This document shows, one piece after another, positions 17,267 through 26,107 of a stretch of DNA of 64,000 nucleotides. Below the pieces are notes generated by a model. It did not search any database and had not been told where the DNA came from. It was given only the letters and a program-made list of their open reading frames with translations. The translations under genes and the position numbers were made by a program. The stretch comes from an uncultured Bacteroidales bacterium (GTDB lineage: Bacteria; Bacteroidota; Bacteroidia; Bacteroidales; UBA932): NCBI GenBank assembly GCA_944322815.1, contig CALUQB010000002.1, forward strand, positions 62,001 to 126,000, read 5' to 3'. Numbering within the stretch: the first letter of the stretch is position 1; every line of letters begins with the position of its first letter.

Positions 17267-17812
17267 ATGTCTGTAATTGAAAAGGATACCAGAAAATGGT
17301 ATGTAATGCGTGACCTGAAACGCGCGAACTCCAAACTTCCGGCTTACAAATTCCTTCGCGAAATCGGGATAGATTTTTTCACACCGATGAAATCACGTCT
17401 TGTGACTAGAAACAGCAAAAGGATACGCGAGGAAGTGCCATGCATGAGCAGTCTGCTGTTTGTACATGACTGCCGGACGACCATAGACAGGATTCTGGAT
17501 AAGATGCCTACACTGCAATACCGTTTTGAAAAAGGGAAAGGATACATGACACCCATGGTGGTACGTGACAGTGACATGGAGCGTTTCATACACGCAGTAA
17601 GATCTGCTGAAAATCCGGAATACTACCTCCCTGACGAACTGGCTCCGTCCATGTACGGAAAACAGGTGCGCATCATCGGCGGCCAGCTTGACGGATACGA
17701 AGGCAGACTCTTGTCCGTCCGGGGCTCCAGAACCAAAAGGATTCTCATAGAACTGCCGTCATGGCTTACAGCCGCGATAGAAGTCAATCCGGAATATATT
17801 CAGATATTATGA
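17267..17812 (+). CDS. UpxY-family transcription antiterminator (NusG-like)
   Basis: 181 residues. The NGN domain starts 'KWYVMRDLKRANSKLPAY' and a C-terminal KOW motif lies in 'GKQVRIIGGQLDGYEG'. UpxY proteins are specialised NusG paralogues, each encoded first in a capsular polysaccharide operon of Bacteroides, where they prevent premature termination in the leader of their own operon. Its position just after the invertible promoter and at the head of ~19 kb of same-strand genes fits. No UpxZ-like inhibitor gene follows. Overlaps the next gene as ATGA. Confidence 0.92.
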   Translation: MSVIEKDTRKWYVMRDLKRANSKLPAYKFLREIGIDFFTPMKSRLVTRNSKRIREEVPCMSSLLFVHDCRTTIDRILDKMPTLQYRFEKGKGYMTPMVVRDSDMERFIHAVRSAENPEYYLPDELAPSMYGKQVRIIGGQLDGYEGRLLSVRGSRTKRILIELPSWLTAAIEVNPEYIQIL

Positions 17813-18174
17813 CAGAGATTTACAGTTATCTGACGGAAGAGCGGGAAAAGGAGCTGTTTGACAAGACCCATCAGATCATTATGGACCGTAAACTGTTCCT
17901 CGATCCGAAATTTTCGAGAGAGACATATCTGAAACTTGTGGGGCTGAACAAGAATCAGGTAGCCAAACTGCTGCAAAAGTATGCCGGGACAAACCTGATC
18001 AGGTACATAAACGGCATGCGGCTCGACTATTCGCTGAAACTGATGGAAATGCATCCGGAATATCCGATCAAAGCCATATCTGCGGATTCAGGATTCAACA
18101 ACACCAGAACCTTTTACAGACTGTTCAGCGCCAGATTCGGAATAGCGCCGTCAGAATACAAGAGGAAATCATGA
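17809..18174 (+). CDS. AraC-type helix-turn-helix protein lacking a sensor domain
   Basis: 121 residues from the ATG overlapping the upxY stop (ATGA). The C-terminal ~85 residues are an AraC DNA-binding domain with two HTH units: 'FSRETYLKLVGLNKNQVAKLLQ' and 'IKAISADSGFNNTRTFYRLFSARFGIAPSEYKRK', the latter the classical signature. Only about 35 residues precede it, so there is no ligand- or phosphate-sensing domain. A longer ORF from 17761 overlaps upxY and is unlikely. It may regulate this or another polysaccharide locus. Coupled by ATGA overlaps to genes on both sides. Confidence 0.85.
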   Translation: MTEIYSYLTEEREKELFDKTHQIIMDRKLFLDPKFSRETYLKLVGLNKNQVAKLLQKYAGTNLIRYINGMRLDYSLKLMEMHPEYPIKAISADSGFNNTRTFYRLFSARFGIAPSEYKRKS

Positions 18175-19058
18175 GATTGCGGATAGCCGGATTATATCTC
18201 GACATAGACTGCAGCGGCACGGTGGCTGAAAGGCTTCCGAACCTGAGACCGTTCATTGCGGCCGGAGACAGGACATACGGGAATCTTTCATTATGCTGCA
18301 TCCGTACAGGATGCATAATACCGGAGGAAGACCAGCTTCCGATACAGGTTTTCAGGAGAGAAGAAAAACTATTCAAGATATGGCTGACACCGGAACATTA
18401 CAGGATCTCGATACGGTATCCTGTAAGCGGACATAGTTATACTCTGCAGGCCGACAGACGCTGGACTACCGCAGAAACAGATCTTCTGCCAGACTCAGCA
18501 GAGTCATTGGACGCATTGAATGATTTCATACAGATAGCATTCATATACAGTTCAGCATTCCGCGATACCGTCCTCATCCATGCCTCATGTGTCATGCATA
18601 GAAACAGAGGATGCGCATTTGTCGGACCGTCAGGAATAGGAAAAAGCACTCATGCACGGCTTTGGCTGCAGCATTTTCCCGGCACTGTCCTTCTGAATGA
18701 CGACCAGCCCGTACTGCGTCTGATGCCTGACAGGTCCGTCACCATATCAGGTTCGCCATGGAGCGGCAAGACCGGATGCTACATAAACAAGAGTGCAGGC
18801 CTTGAAGCTGTCTTTTTCATGGAACAGGCAGAAGAAAACAGTCTGAAACCTCTCGACGGCATAGATACGTTCAAACGGCTGCTTGTGGCTACGTCACTTA
18901 CAGGCAGGGATACGGTGAGTTTCGAGGCCATCAGCAAGACAGTGGCGGAAATATCCGGGATGGTTCCAGGCTATATCCTGAAAAACCGTCCGGACAGAGA
19001 TGCGGCGCTTCTCAGCTACCGGGCATTTGCCAGATCGGCTTCAAATCACATTCAGTAA
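18171..19058 (+). CDS. HprK-like serine/peptide kinase homologue
   Basis: 295 residues. A P-loop GPSGIGKST at 152-160 follows an N-terminal half of unknown fold; 'LLNDDQPVL' near 175-182 supplies candidate acidic metal and catalytic residues, and 'SPWSGKTG' lies downstream. This matches HPr kinase C-terminal domains and the HprK-related kinases found with PqqD-like and nucleotidyltransferase proteins, including peptide kinases of some lasso-peptide clusters. No HPr gene is nearby, so HPr is an unlikely substrate. ATGA overlap with the AraC-like gene shows co-translation. Function in this locus is inferred only from family and context. Confidence 0.78.
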   Translation: MRLRIAGLYLDIDCSGTVAERLPNLRPFIAAGDRTYGNLSLCCIRTGCIIPEEDQLPIQVFRREEKLFKIWLTPEHYRISIRYPVSGHSYTLQADRRWTTAETDLLPDSAESLDALNDFIQIAFIYSSAFRDTVLIHASCVMHRNRGCAFVGPSGIGKSTHARLWLQHFPGTVLLNDDQPVLRLMPDRSVTISGSPWSGKTGCYINKSAGLEAVFFMEQAEENSLKPLDGIDTFKRLLVATSLTGRDTVSFEAISKTVAEISGMVPGYILKNRPDRDAALLSYRAFARSASNHIQ

Positions 19059-19059
19059 A

Positions 19060-19485
19060 ATGACCATAGCCGTAGATTTCGACGGGACTATCGTCAGACA
19101 CCGTTATCCGGAAATCGGGCCTGAGATCCCGTTTGCCATCGATACTCTGAAGCTTCTCCGCTCGGAGAATCATCGGCTGATACTATGGACAGTCAGGGAA
19201 GGCAGACTGCTGGATGAAGCCGTGGAATACTGCAGGCGGCGCGGACTTGATTTCTATGCTGTCAACAGCAATTATCCCGAAGAAAAGAGTTCCCATGCGG
19301 GATATTCCAGGAAAATATGTGCCGACCTGTACATAGATGACAGGAATATCGGAGGAATACCGGACTGGGGGACAATATACAATATGATACACGGCTTCGG
19401 TTCCGCATCAGGTACCCGCAAGGAACTCAGGGATTCCGGCTTCAGTCTTAAAAAGCTTTCGGCTTTCTTCAAACGAACAAAATAA
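19060..19485 (+). CDS. HAD-family hydrolase (BT0820-like phosphatase)
   Basis: 141 residues beginning one base after the kinase stop. AVDFDGTIV is HAD motif I (catalytic aspartate and acid/base), 'LILWTVREG' carries motif II threonine, 'KICADLYIDDRNIGG' gives the motif IV aspartates. The cap is minimal, as in small Bacteroides HAD phosphatases. Probably removes phosphate from a sugar phosphate or other small molecule; it could counteract the neighbouring kinase, but that is speculation. A longer ORF from 19000 overlaps the kinase gene and is unlikely. Confidence 0.82.
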   Translation: MTIAVDFDGTIVRHRYPEIGPEIPFAIDTLKLLRSENHRLILWTVREGRLLDEAVEYCRRRGLDFYAVNSNYPEEKSSHAGYSRKICADLYIDDRNIGGIPDWGTIYNMIHGFGSASGTRKELRDSGFSLKKLSAFFKRTK

Positions 19486-19492
19486 AACAAAC

Positions 19493-20281
19493 ATGAACTG
19501 CAGGAAAATTTTCATCTTGACCATACTCCCGTTTATGATGTGGAGCTGCACCTCCTATAAGAAATCCCTCTATCTCCAGAACGATGAAATCCTGGAAAAT
19601 GCAGGGAACAGCACCCTGTATGAATACCGGATCATGCCTAAGGACGAACTGACCATAACCGTAAGCACCACCGATCCGGCATCATCGGTTCCGTTTTACC
19701 GCAAGATAGGACTTGCCGAAGGCCAGACGCAGTCCCAGGGAATGGAAAATGCCAAACTCCTGAACTATCTCGTGGACAATGACGGCTATATAGACTATCC
19801 CGTATTGGGCAAACTCGAGGTCGAAGGTCTTTCGACCAGGGAATGCGAAGCCCTGATCAGGGACAAACTTGCAGATTATCTCAACGAAGTCCCGACAGTG
19901 ACTGTCAGGACATTCAATTTCAGGATAAGCATCATAGGAGAAGTAAAGAATCCGGGAACCTATACGGTTTCCGATGAAAGGATAAATATCTTCCAGGCTC
20001 TGGCTCTGGCCGGGGACATGACCTTCTACTCCGACAGGGACGATGTGCAGCTGCTCAGAGAAGACACTGATGGCAGGCGTGAAGTCGTCCACCTGGACCT
20101 GACTCAGACGGACATAGCCCTGTCACCATATTACTATCTGCAGCAGAACGACATACTGTACGTAAAGCCTCTCAAATCCAGAGTCTCGTCCAGCACTTTC
20201 AGCGGGAACGGGTCTATATGGATCAGTCTGGTAAGCCTGCTGGCCACTATCGCCTCTCTGGTGATGGTATCGGTAAATTGA
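19493..20281 (+). CDS. Polysaccharide export outer-membrane lipoprotein (Wza-like)
   Basis: 262 residues. Lipoprotein signal with lipobox MWSC (cysteine near 19), then a Poly_export domain ('YRIMPKDELTITVSTTDP'), a SLBB domain ('ISIIGEVKNPGTYTVSDERINIFQALALAGDM') and a C-terminal hydrophobic segment ('GSIWISLVSLLATIASLVMV'). Forms the outer-membrane exit pore working with the Wzc-like protein encoded 17 bases downstream. Confidence 0.92.
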   Translation: MNCRKIFILTILPFMMWSCTSYKKSLYLQNDEILENAGNSTLYEYRIMPKDELTITVSTTDPASSVPFYRKIGLAEGQTQSQGMENAKLLNYLVDNDGYIDYPVLGKLEVEGLSTRECEALIRDKLADYLNEVPTVTVRTFNFRISIIGEVKNPGTYTVSDERINIFQALALAGDMTFYSDRDDVQLLREDTDGRREVVHLDLTQTDIALSPYYYLQQNDILYVKPLKSRVSSSTFSGNGSIWISLVSLLATIASLVMVSVN

Positions 20282-20298
20282 CATATCAATGACAGACA

Positions 20299-22731
20299 AT
20301 GATGAAAACATACGGAAACGACACTGATCTTTTCGGAGACGGAAACAGACAGCAGACATATTTCAGGACGGTATTGTTCGAATACCTCCTGCATTGGCCC
20401 ATCATCCTCCTGTGTCTGCTGGCAGCATTGGCAGGAGCCTATCTGTATCTCCGCTATCAGGCACCTGTTTATAACATCAGTTCATCGGTCCTGATAAAAC
20501 AGGGAGAAAAAAACCAGTCCCCTACAGCCCAGTTCGCATCGGTGCAGAATCTCGGGACATTCTCCATGGCAAACAACTTCGACAACGAAGTCGAGATTCT
20601 CCGGTCCTATACCCTGATCCGGAAAACCGTGAACGAACTGAATCTCTACATAAGCTATTCCGGAGACAACAGGTTCGGATATGACACGCCTCTGTACAGC
20701 GGCATGCCTGTAAAAGTCTGGATGTCACCTGAAGAAGCGGAACGGCTGCTCTCACCCATGAAAGTGCAGATAGACTGCTCTGTCAAGGATGCAGTATCGG
20801 CAACTGTCTCTTATACGGAAAATAATGAAGAATACATTTTCCGCAAATCTTTCTTCAAACTGCCGGCCATCTTCATCACTCCGGCAGGCACTATCACGTT
20901 CTCATCGGACTGCGACAGCATTCCTGATACAAGCGAATGGCCCTATCCGTTGATGGAAGCCACCATAGTCTCCCCTTCCGCCGCTGCCGGCAGTTTCAAG
21001 AGAAGGTTTTCGGCAGAACCGGCCAGCGACTATACCTCCATCGTGCAGCTGTCACTGAATGATGAAAGCATCAGGAAAGGCATGGATTTCCTGAATACAC
21101 TGGTCAGGATATACAACAACGATGCGAACGAGGACAAGAACCAGGTGGCCATGCGGACAGCCGAATTCATCGACGAACGTATACAGGTCATCAATGACGA
21201 ACTCGGAACCACGGAAGAAGAGCTGGCTGAATACAAACAGCGTGCAGGTCTTACGGACCTCAACACTGACGCACAGATGGCCCTTCAGGAAAATTCGGAA
21301 TACGAGCAGAAACGTGCAGACAACGAGAACCAGCAGCATCTCGTCAGATATCTCAGGGACTATATAGAAAACCCTGAAAACGAAAACGAAGTCATTCCGG
21401 CAAATGTCGGACTGACAGATGCTGCCCTGACCAATATCATAACACAGTATAACCAGATGATGGTGGAACGTAAACGGCTTCTGCGCACATCCAAAGAGAC
21501 AAGTCCTGCCGTCATCAATCTGGACGCCACCATTTCAGCCACGCGCAGCACGGTGCTGGCGACTCTGGAAAGCGTCGAAGAAGGCCTTCAGATCACCCGA
21601 AAGAATCTGGACATAGAGGCTGGAAAATTCAGGACCCGTATCAGCAACACTCCGAAACAGGAACGGGAACTGAGGGATATCAGCAGACAGCAGGAAATCA
21701 AGGCGAACCTCTATCTCATGCTCCTTCAGAAACGCGAAGACAATGCCATCACTCTGGCGGCTATCGCCAATAACGGCAGGATAGTCGAAGAACCGAGAGG
21801 AATCGGCATGGTCGCTCCGGACAGCAGGAACATCTACATGATAGCTGTCATACTGGGACTTCTTGTCCCGGTCGGAGGAATCTGGCTGTCACGCTCCCTG
21901 CGTTTCCGCATAGAAAGTCGTGAAGACCTGAAGAAACTCACCGTGATCCCCGTTGTAGGAGACATACCTCAGATGAAAGACGCGAAGAAAAACGGAATCA
22001 TGGTCCAGGAAAACAGGAATGATGTGATAGAAGAAGTTTTCAGGACGCTGAGGACAAATCTGCAATACATGCTCCGGGAAAACCAGAAAGTCATTCTCTT
22101 CACATCCACCACGTCCAACGAAGGGAAAAGCTTCACTGCCGCCAACCTTGCCGCAAGTTTTGCTTTCATGGAGAAGAAGACAGTCATCGTCGGTCTTGAT
22201 ATCCGGAACCCGAGCCTGGGCAGGATATTCGGACTGAAAGACACGGAACACGGCATCACCGAGTTTCTGGCATCGCCGTCCTCTACGGATCTTCTGTCCC
22301 TCTGCCGTCAGTCCGGAATATCCCCGAACCTTTACATCCTGCCTTGCGGCATCATACCGCCCAATCCTACCGAACTGGTCGCCAGACCTGCTCTCGACGA
22401 GGCTGTCAGAATACTGAAAGAGAAGTTCGACTATGTCATCCTGGATACCGCACCTATAGGACTGGTAACTGATACCAGACTCATAGCACGAGATGCGGAT
22501 CTCTGCGTATACCTGTGCAAGGCCGGTTATACCCGCAAGAACGAGTTCCTGCTCGTCAATGATCTCGAAAAGGATGAAAGGTTGCCTCATTTCTGCATCC
22601 TCCTCAACGGCATAGACATGAACAAGCGGAAAAACGGCTACTATTACGGTTACGGCAGGTATGCCAAATACGGGAAGTACGGCTACGGCAGGAGGTATGG
22701 ATACAGCTACGGATACGGTAAGAAGCAATAA
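20299..22731 (+). CDS. Wzc-like chain-length regulator and tyrosine autokinase
   Basis: 810 residues. Wzz domain with TM1 near 30-52, a long periplasmic coiled-coil region (about 270-480) and TM2 near 515-535. It is fused to a BY-kinase: Walker A in STTSNEGKSFT near 602-612, Walker A' VIVGLDIRNPS, Walker B YVILDTAPIG. The tail is a dense Tyr/Gly/Lys cluster of more than ten tyrosines, the autophosphorylation site of this family, whose phosphorylation cycle controls chain length and export with Wza. The last 35 bases overlap the flippase gene, so the tyrosine-rich tail and the flippase N-terminus share DNA. Confidence 0.93.
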   Translation: MMKTYGNDTDLFGDGNRQQTYFRTVLFEYLLHWPIILLCLLAALAGAYLYLRYQAPVYNISSSVLIKQGEKNQSPTAQFASVQNLGTFSMANNFDNEVEILRSYTLIRKTVNELNLYISYSGDNRFGYDTPLYSGMPVKVWMSPEEAERLLSPMKVQIDCSVKDAVSATVSYTENNEEYIFRKSFFKLPAIFITPAGTITFSSDCDSIPDTSEWPYPLMEATIVSPSAAAGSFKRRFSAEPASDYTSIVQLSLNDESIRKGMDFLNTLVRIYNNDANEDKNQVAMRTAEFIDERIQVINDELGTTEEELAEYKQRAGLTDLNTDAQMALQENSEYEQKRADNENQQHLVRYLRDYIENPENENEVIPANVGLTDAALTNIITQYNQMMVERKRLLRTSKETSPAVINLDATISATRSTVLATLESVEEGLQITRKNLDIEAGKFRTRISNTPKQERELRDISRQQEIKANLYLMLLQKREDNAITLAAIANNGRIVEEPRGIGMVAPDSRNIYMIAVILGLLVPVGGIWLSRSLRFRIESREDLKKLTVIPVVGDIPQMKDAKKNGIMVQENRNDVIEEVFRTLRTNLQYMLRENQKVILFTSTTSNEGKSFTAANLAASFAFMEKKTVIVGLDIRNPSLGRIFGLKDTEHGITEFLASPSSTDLLSLCRQSGISPNLYILPCGIIPPNPTELVARPALDEAVRILKEKFDYVILDTAPIGLVTDTRLIARDADLCVYLCKAGYTRKNEFLLVNDLEKDERLPHFCILLNGIDMNKRKNGYYYGYGRYAKYGKYGYGRRYGYSYGYGKKQ

Positions 22732-24250
22732 CAGACGCATTGCCAGAAACACTCTGCTGCTGTACATTCGAATGTTTATCACGATTCTGATAGGTTTTTA
22801 TACCAGCAGGGTCGTATTGAATGTTCTTGGAGTAGTAGACTATGGAATCTATAATGTTGTCGGAGGCATAGTCAGTTCCCTGGCAGTACTGAACGGCTCT
22901 ATGGCAGGAGCCACACAACGCTGGATAACTTTCGCATTAGGAAAGGAGGATGAAAATTATCTGAAAAAAGTTTTCAGTGTCGCCATGACATCGCAGGCCA
23001 TAATAGCCGGAGTGGTTCTGGTACTGGTAGAAAGCATAGGGCTATGGTATCTGCAAGAATATGCTGTCATACCTGAAGAACGCATGACAGCGGCTTTCTG
23101 GACTTTCCAGATTTCCGTATTCACGATGGTTCTTGGCATCCTGAATGTACCGTTTAACGGAACTGTGACAGCTCATGAAAAAATGGGGTTTTATGCGTTG
23201 ACGTCCATAGTTGATGTCAGTTTGAAACTGCTGATGTGTCTTGCCTTATATCTGATAGAATCTGACAAACTTATCATTTATGCCGGATTTCATGCAATCA
23301 CAGCCGTTATAGTGTTTATCTGGGTCCAGATATACTGCAGAAAAAATTTCATGGAAGTCCGCGGGAAACCGGCATGGGACAGAATTCTTTACAAGAAAAT
23401 GCTTGGTCTTGCGTTCTGGAACACATCTGACAATCTGGCTTATATGGGGTATACACAAGGAACGACTCTGCTGATCAACCTGTTTTTCGGTCCTGTCATG
23501 AACGCAGCAGCCGGACTGGCCACTCAGGCAGCGGGAATACTTGACCGGTTTCGTATAAACTTCCAGGTAGCCATGAATCCGCAAATAACGAAATATTATG
23601 CACAAGAAGACTATAAGGAAATGCATAAACTTATATTCAGAAGCGCAAAATTTTCCTGTTTCATTCTCTTGTTTCTGGCAGTACCGTTTTTCTATGAAGC
23701 GCATATCCTTCTAAGACTATGGCTCGGTTCGGTGCCGGAACATACTGTATTATTCATGAGGCTGGACCTATGCATCCCAATACTGATGTCATTAATGGAA
23801 CCATTAAAAACGGCGGCACTTGCTACGGGAAAAGTAAAAAATTACCAGTTGACAGTAAACGGCATATTGATGATGATCCCATTGGTATTGTACGTTCTAT
23901 ATAAATCAGGTGCCATAGCGGAGATTTCCGTAGTAGTATTTTTCGCTTTCATGTCAGCAGCGATTATAACCAGCGCCAGTATGCTGAGAGTTATGGTTTT
24001 CCTTAACTTCAGGGATTTCGCAAAAATGATTTTCACTTTAGTCAAAGTATCGGTTTTATGTTTCATTTTGCCGGGAATAGTGTATTTCACTATGAATGAA
24101 GGATGGCTGCGGCTGACTTGTCTTACACTAATATCATGCATATGTACTGCTATTATAATTTACTGCCTTGGTCTTACTTCGGGAGAAAAGCTATTCATTA
24201 AGGAAATTGTATCAGATAAATTGGAGAGAATTTTCCGACATCATAGATAA
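22697..24250 (+). CDS. Wzx-type polysaccharide flippase
   Basis: 517 residues with about 12-14 hydrophobic helices, starting 'LLLYIRMFITILIGFYTSRVVLNVLG', the usual opening of the MATE-like polysaccharide transporter family. Flips lipid-linked repeat units to the periplasm. An upstream ATG at 22661 would extend the overlap with the wzc-like gene; ATG at 22697 is also inside it, and 22772 is outside but would cut the first helix. Visibly more AT-rich than flanking housekeeping genes. Confidence 0.88.
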   Translation: MDTATDTVRSNNRRIARNTLLLYIRMFITILIGFYTSRVVLNVLGVVDYGIYNVVGGIVSSLAVLNGSMAGATQRWITFALGKEDENYLKKVFSVAMTSQAIIAGVVLVLVESIGLWYLQEYAVIPEERMTAAFWTFQISVFTMVLGILNVPFNGTVTAHEKMGFYALTSIVDVSLKLLMCLALYLIESDKLIIYAGFHAITAVIVFIWVQIYCRKNFMEVRGKPAWDRILYKKMLGLAFWNTSDNLAYMGYTQGTTLLINLFFGPVMNAAAGLATQAAGILDRFRINFQVAMNPQITKYYAQEDYKEMHKLIFRSAKFSCFILLFLAVPFFYEAHILLRLWLGSVPEHTVLFMRLDLCIPILMSLMEPLKTAALATGKVKNYQLTVNGILMMIPLVLYVLYKSGAIAEISVVVFFAFMSAAIITSASMLRVMVFLNFRDFAKMIFTLVKVSVLCFILPGIVYFTMNEGWLRLTCLTLISCICTAIIIYCLGLTSGEKLFIKEIVSDKLERIFRHHR

Positions 24251-24263
24251 AAGTCATACACAC

Positions 24264-24869
24264 ATGAAAGACAAAACAGACATATACTATCATAATGTAT
24301 CCGGTCGTTCTTTTACCCGCTTTCTCATTGGCCTGATGCCAAGGATACGGCAATGGATAGTTTTCAGCACAAACAGCAGGAAAGCGATAAGAAAAGGCGC
24401 CAAATTGGGAAAAAACGTTATCATTTTGAAATCCCTTGCGGACAAGGCAAACAGTAATCTGAGCATTGGAGACAACTCATCGATAGGTTCATATAAAATC
24501 GATCTAAGGTCTCCTGTAACCATAGGGAAAAATGTCATTGTCAGCAATGACAGCGAAATCATCACTACCAGCCACAACATTGATTCTCCGGACTTCGGAC
24601 AGAAATATTACGGGATAGAAATTGAAGACTATGTATGGATCGCATCAAATGCCCTGATACTGCCTTCATGCAGGAGAATCGGATATGGAGCAGTAATCGG
24701 AGCAGGGGCTGTAGTGGTGAAAGATGTGCCGGCCATGAGTGTAATGAGCGGGAATCCGGCGAAAATCCTAAAACAAAGGAAATGCATTCACGATAAACTG
24801 GTAATACCATCATTATTGAGCGGCGATCTGAAAATATATTGGAAAACATGGTTCAGCAGAAAAAAATAA
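24264..24869 (+). CDS. Hexapeptide-repeat acyltransferase
   Basis: 201 residues with left-handed beta-helix repeats ('LGKNVIILKSLADKANSNLSI', 'IGKNVIVS', 'IGYGAVIGAGAVVVKDV') and the terminal 'SGNPAKIL' of the serine-acetyltransferase-like sugar O-acetyltransferases. 'DSEIITTSHN' supplies the likely catalytic histidine. Probably O-acetylates a sugar of the repeat unit using acetyl-CoA. The annotated start avoids an upstream extension inside the flippase gene. Its end overlaps the next gene by 22 bases. Confidence 0.85.
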   Translation: MKDKTDIYYHNVSGRSFTRFLIGLMPRIRQWIVFSTNSRKAIRKGAKLGKNVIILKSLADKANSNLSIGDNSSIGSYKIDLRSPVTIGKNVIVSNDSEIITTSHNIDSPDFGQKYYGIEIEDYVWIASNALILPSCRRIGYGAVIGAGAVVVKDVPAMSVMSGNPAKILKQRKCIHDKLVIPSLLSGDLKIYWKTWFSRKK

Positions 24870-26107
24870 TTCTCCTGCACCCGACAGGAAATATGAATAC
24901 CAGGGCTGCATTGAGAGGATTCTTTGATGCAGGCATATTAGGCAGATTCGATACCTGCATAGCTTGTTTCCGGAATACTTTTCTGTATTTACTTTCCGGT
25001 ATTCCCTTTCTGAAAGACCTTAGAAGAAGAGAATATCCTGAATATCTTAAACAATTTGTCAGGACCCGCCCCATGAGAGAGGCCGGAAGACAAATAGTAT
25101 CCAGAATAAAAATCAAGTCTCTTTTAAAGCACGAATTTGGATTTTTCTGCATAGATAAGGTTTGTCGGGATTTGGACAAACATGTTGCCAAAACGATCAA
25201 GCATCACCATGAACAGTTTGCTGCAGTTTACGCTTATGACAACTGTGCTTTTGATACTTTTTCAGAGGTCAAATCCCATAATATGAAATGCATATTGGAT
25301 ATGCCTACCGGATATTGGAAAGCCATGAGAGAACTCTTATCTGAAGAAAGGGAATCAAATCAGGCATGGGCCATGACCCTTAGAGGCTTCAATGACTCTG
25401 AAGAAAAACTCAGAAGAAAAGACTTGGAACTGGCCATGGCTGACAAGATATATGTCGCCAGTTCCTTTACGAAAAAGACCATGGAACTGTATCCTGGCAA
25501 ACTTGCGGAAATAGAAGTCATACCATACGGATTTCCGCCGGTAAGAAGAAGCCGTGTTTATCAGCCTTTCGGCACCAGAAAAATCAAAGCTTTATTCGTA
25601 GGAGGTTTGTCTCAACAGAAAGGGTTGTCCTACCTGTTTGAAGCCGTAAACGGACTGGAAAACCATATCGAACTTACCATAGTCGGACGTGGTGACTTGG
25701 ATGGGTGCCCGGCACTGGAATCCGCACTGGAAAGATTGAACTATATACCGTCCCTTCCCCATAATGAAATTCTTGATCTAATGTCCGAGCACGATCTGTT
25801 CATCTTTCCGTCCTTATTCGACGGATTCGGTCTGGTCATCACGGAAGCGATGTCTCAAGGAACTCCTGTTATCACGACAGAACGTACATGCGGTCCTGAC
25901 ATCATCACCCACGGGAAAGACGGGTGGATAGTCAAGGCCGGTTCTGCCAAACCGATCAGAGAGCTGCTTATGGATTTCATCAGACATCCTGAAACCCTAC
26001 AGGAAGCAGGACGAAATGCCATGATGACTGCCGCCTCACGGCCATGGAACTGCTATGAACAGGAATTGGCGGCCTCCGTAAAACGATTCCTGAATGGAAA
26101 CTGCTAA
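24848..26107 (+). CDS. Glycosyltransferase family 4
   Basis: 419 residues, GT-B fold. Donor-binding C-terminal half shows 'IKALFVGGLSQQKGLSYL', then 'LFIFPSLFDGFGLVITEAMSQGTPVITT', whose EX7E-type glutamates and glycine-rich loop are typical of GT4 retaining enzymes. The N-terminal acceptor half is divergent. Adds a sugar to the lipid-linked repeat unit in the cytoplasm; donor and linkage are not readable. ATG at 24848 chosen over TTG at 24839. Confidence 0.85.
   Translation: MVQQKKIILLHPTGNMNTRAALRGFFDAGILGRFDTCIACFRNTFLYLLSGIPFLKDLRRREYPEYLKQFVRTRPMREAGRQIVSRIKIKSLLKHEFGFFCIDKVCRDLDKHVAKTIKHHHEQFAAVYAYDNCAFDTFSEVKSHNMKCILDMPTGYWKAMRELLSEERESNQAWAMTLRGFNDSEEKLRRKDLELAMADKIYVASSFTKKTMELYPGKLAEIEVIPYGFPPVRRSRVYQPFGTRKIKALFVGGLSQQKGLSYLFEAVNGLENHIELTIVGRGDLDGCPALESALERLNYIPSLPHNEILDLMSEHDLFIFPSLFDGFGLVITEAMSQGTPVITTERTCGPDIITHGKDGWIVKAGSAKPIRELLMDFIRHPETLQEAGRNAMMTAASRPWNCYEQELAASVKRFLNGNC

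Noticed and set aside
21889..22782. 297-residue minus-strand ORF
   Set aside because: Antisense to the kinase domain of the wzc-like gene, which has unambiguous motifs.
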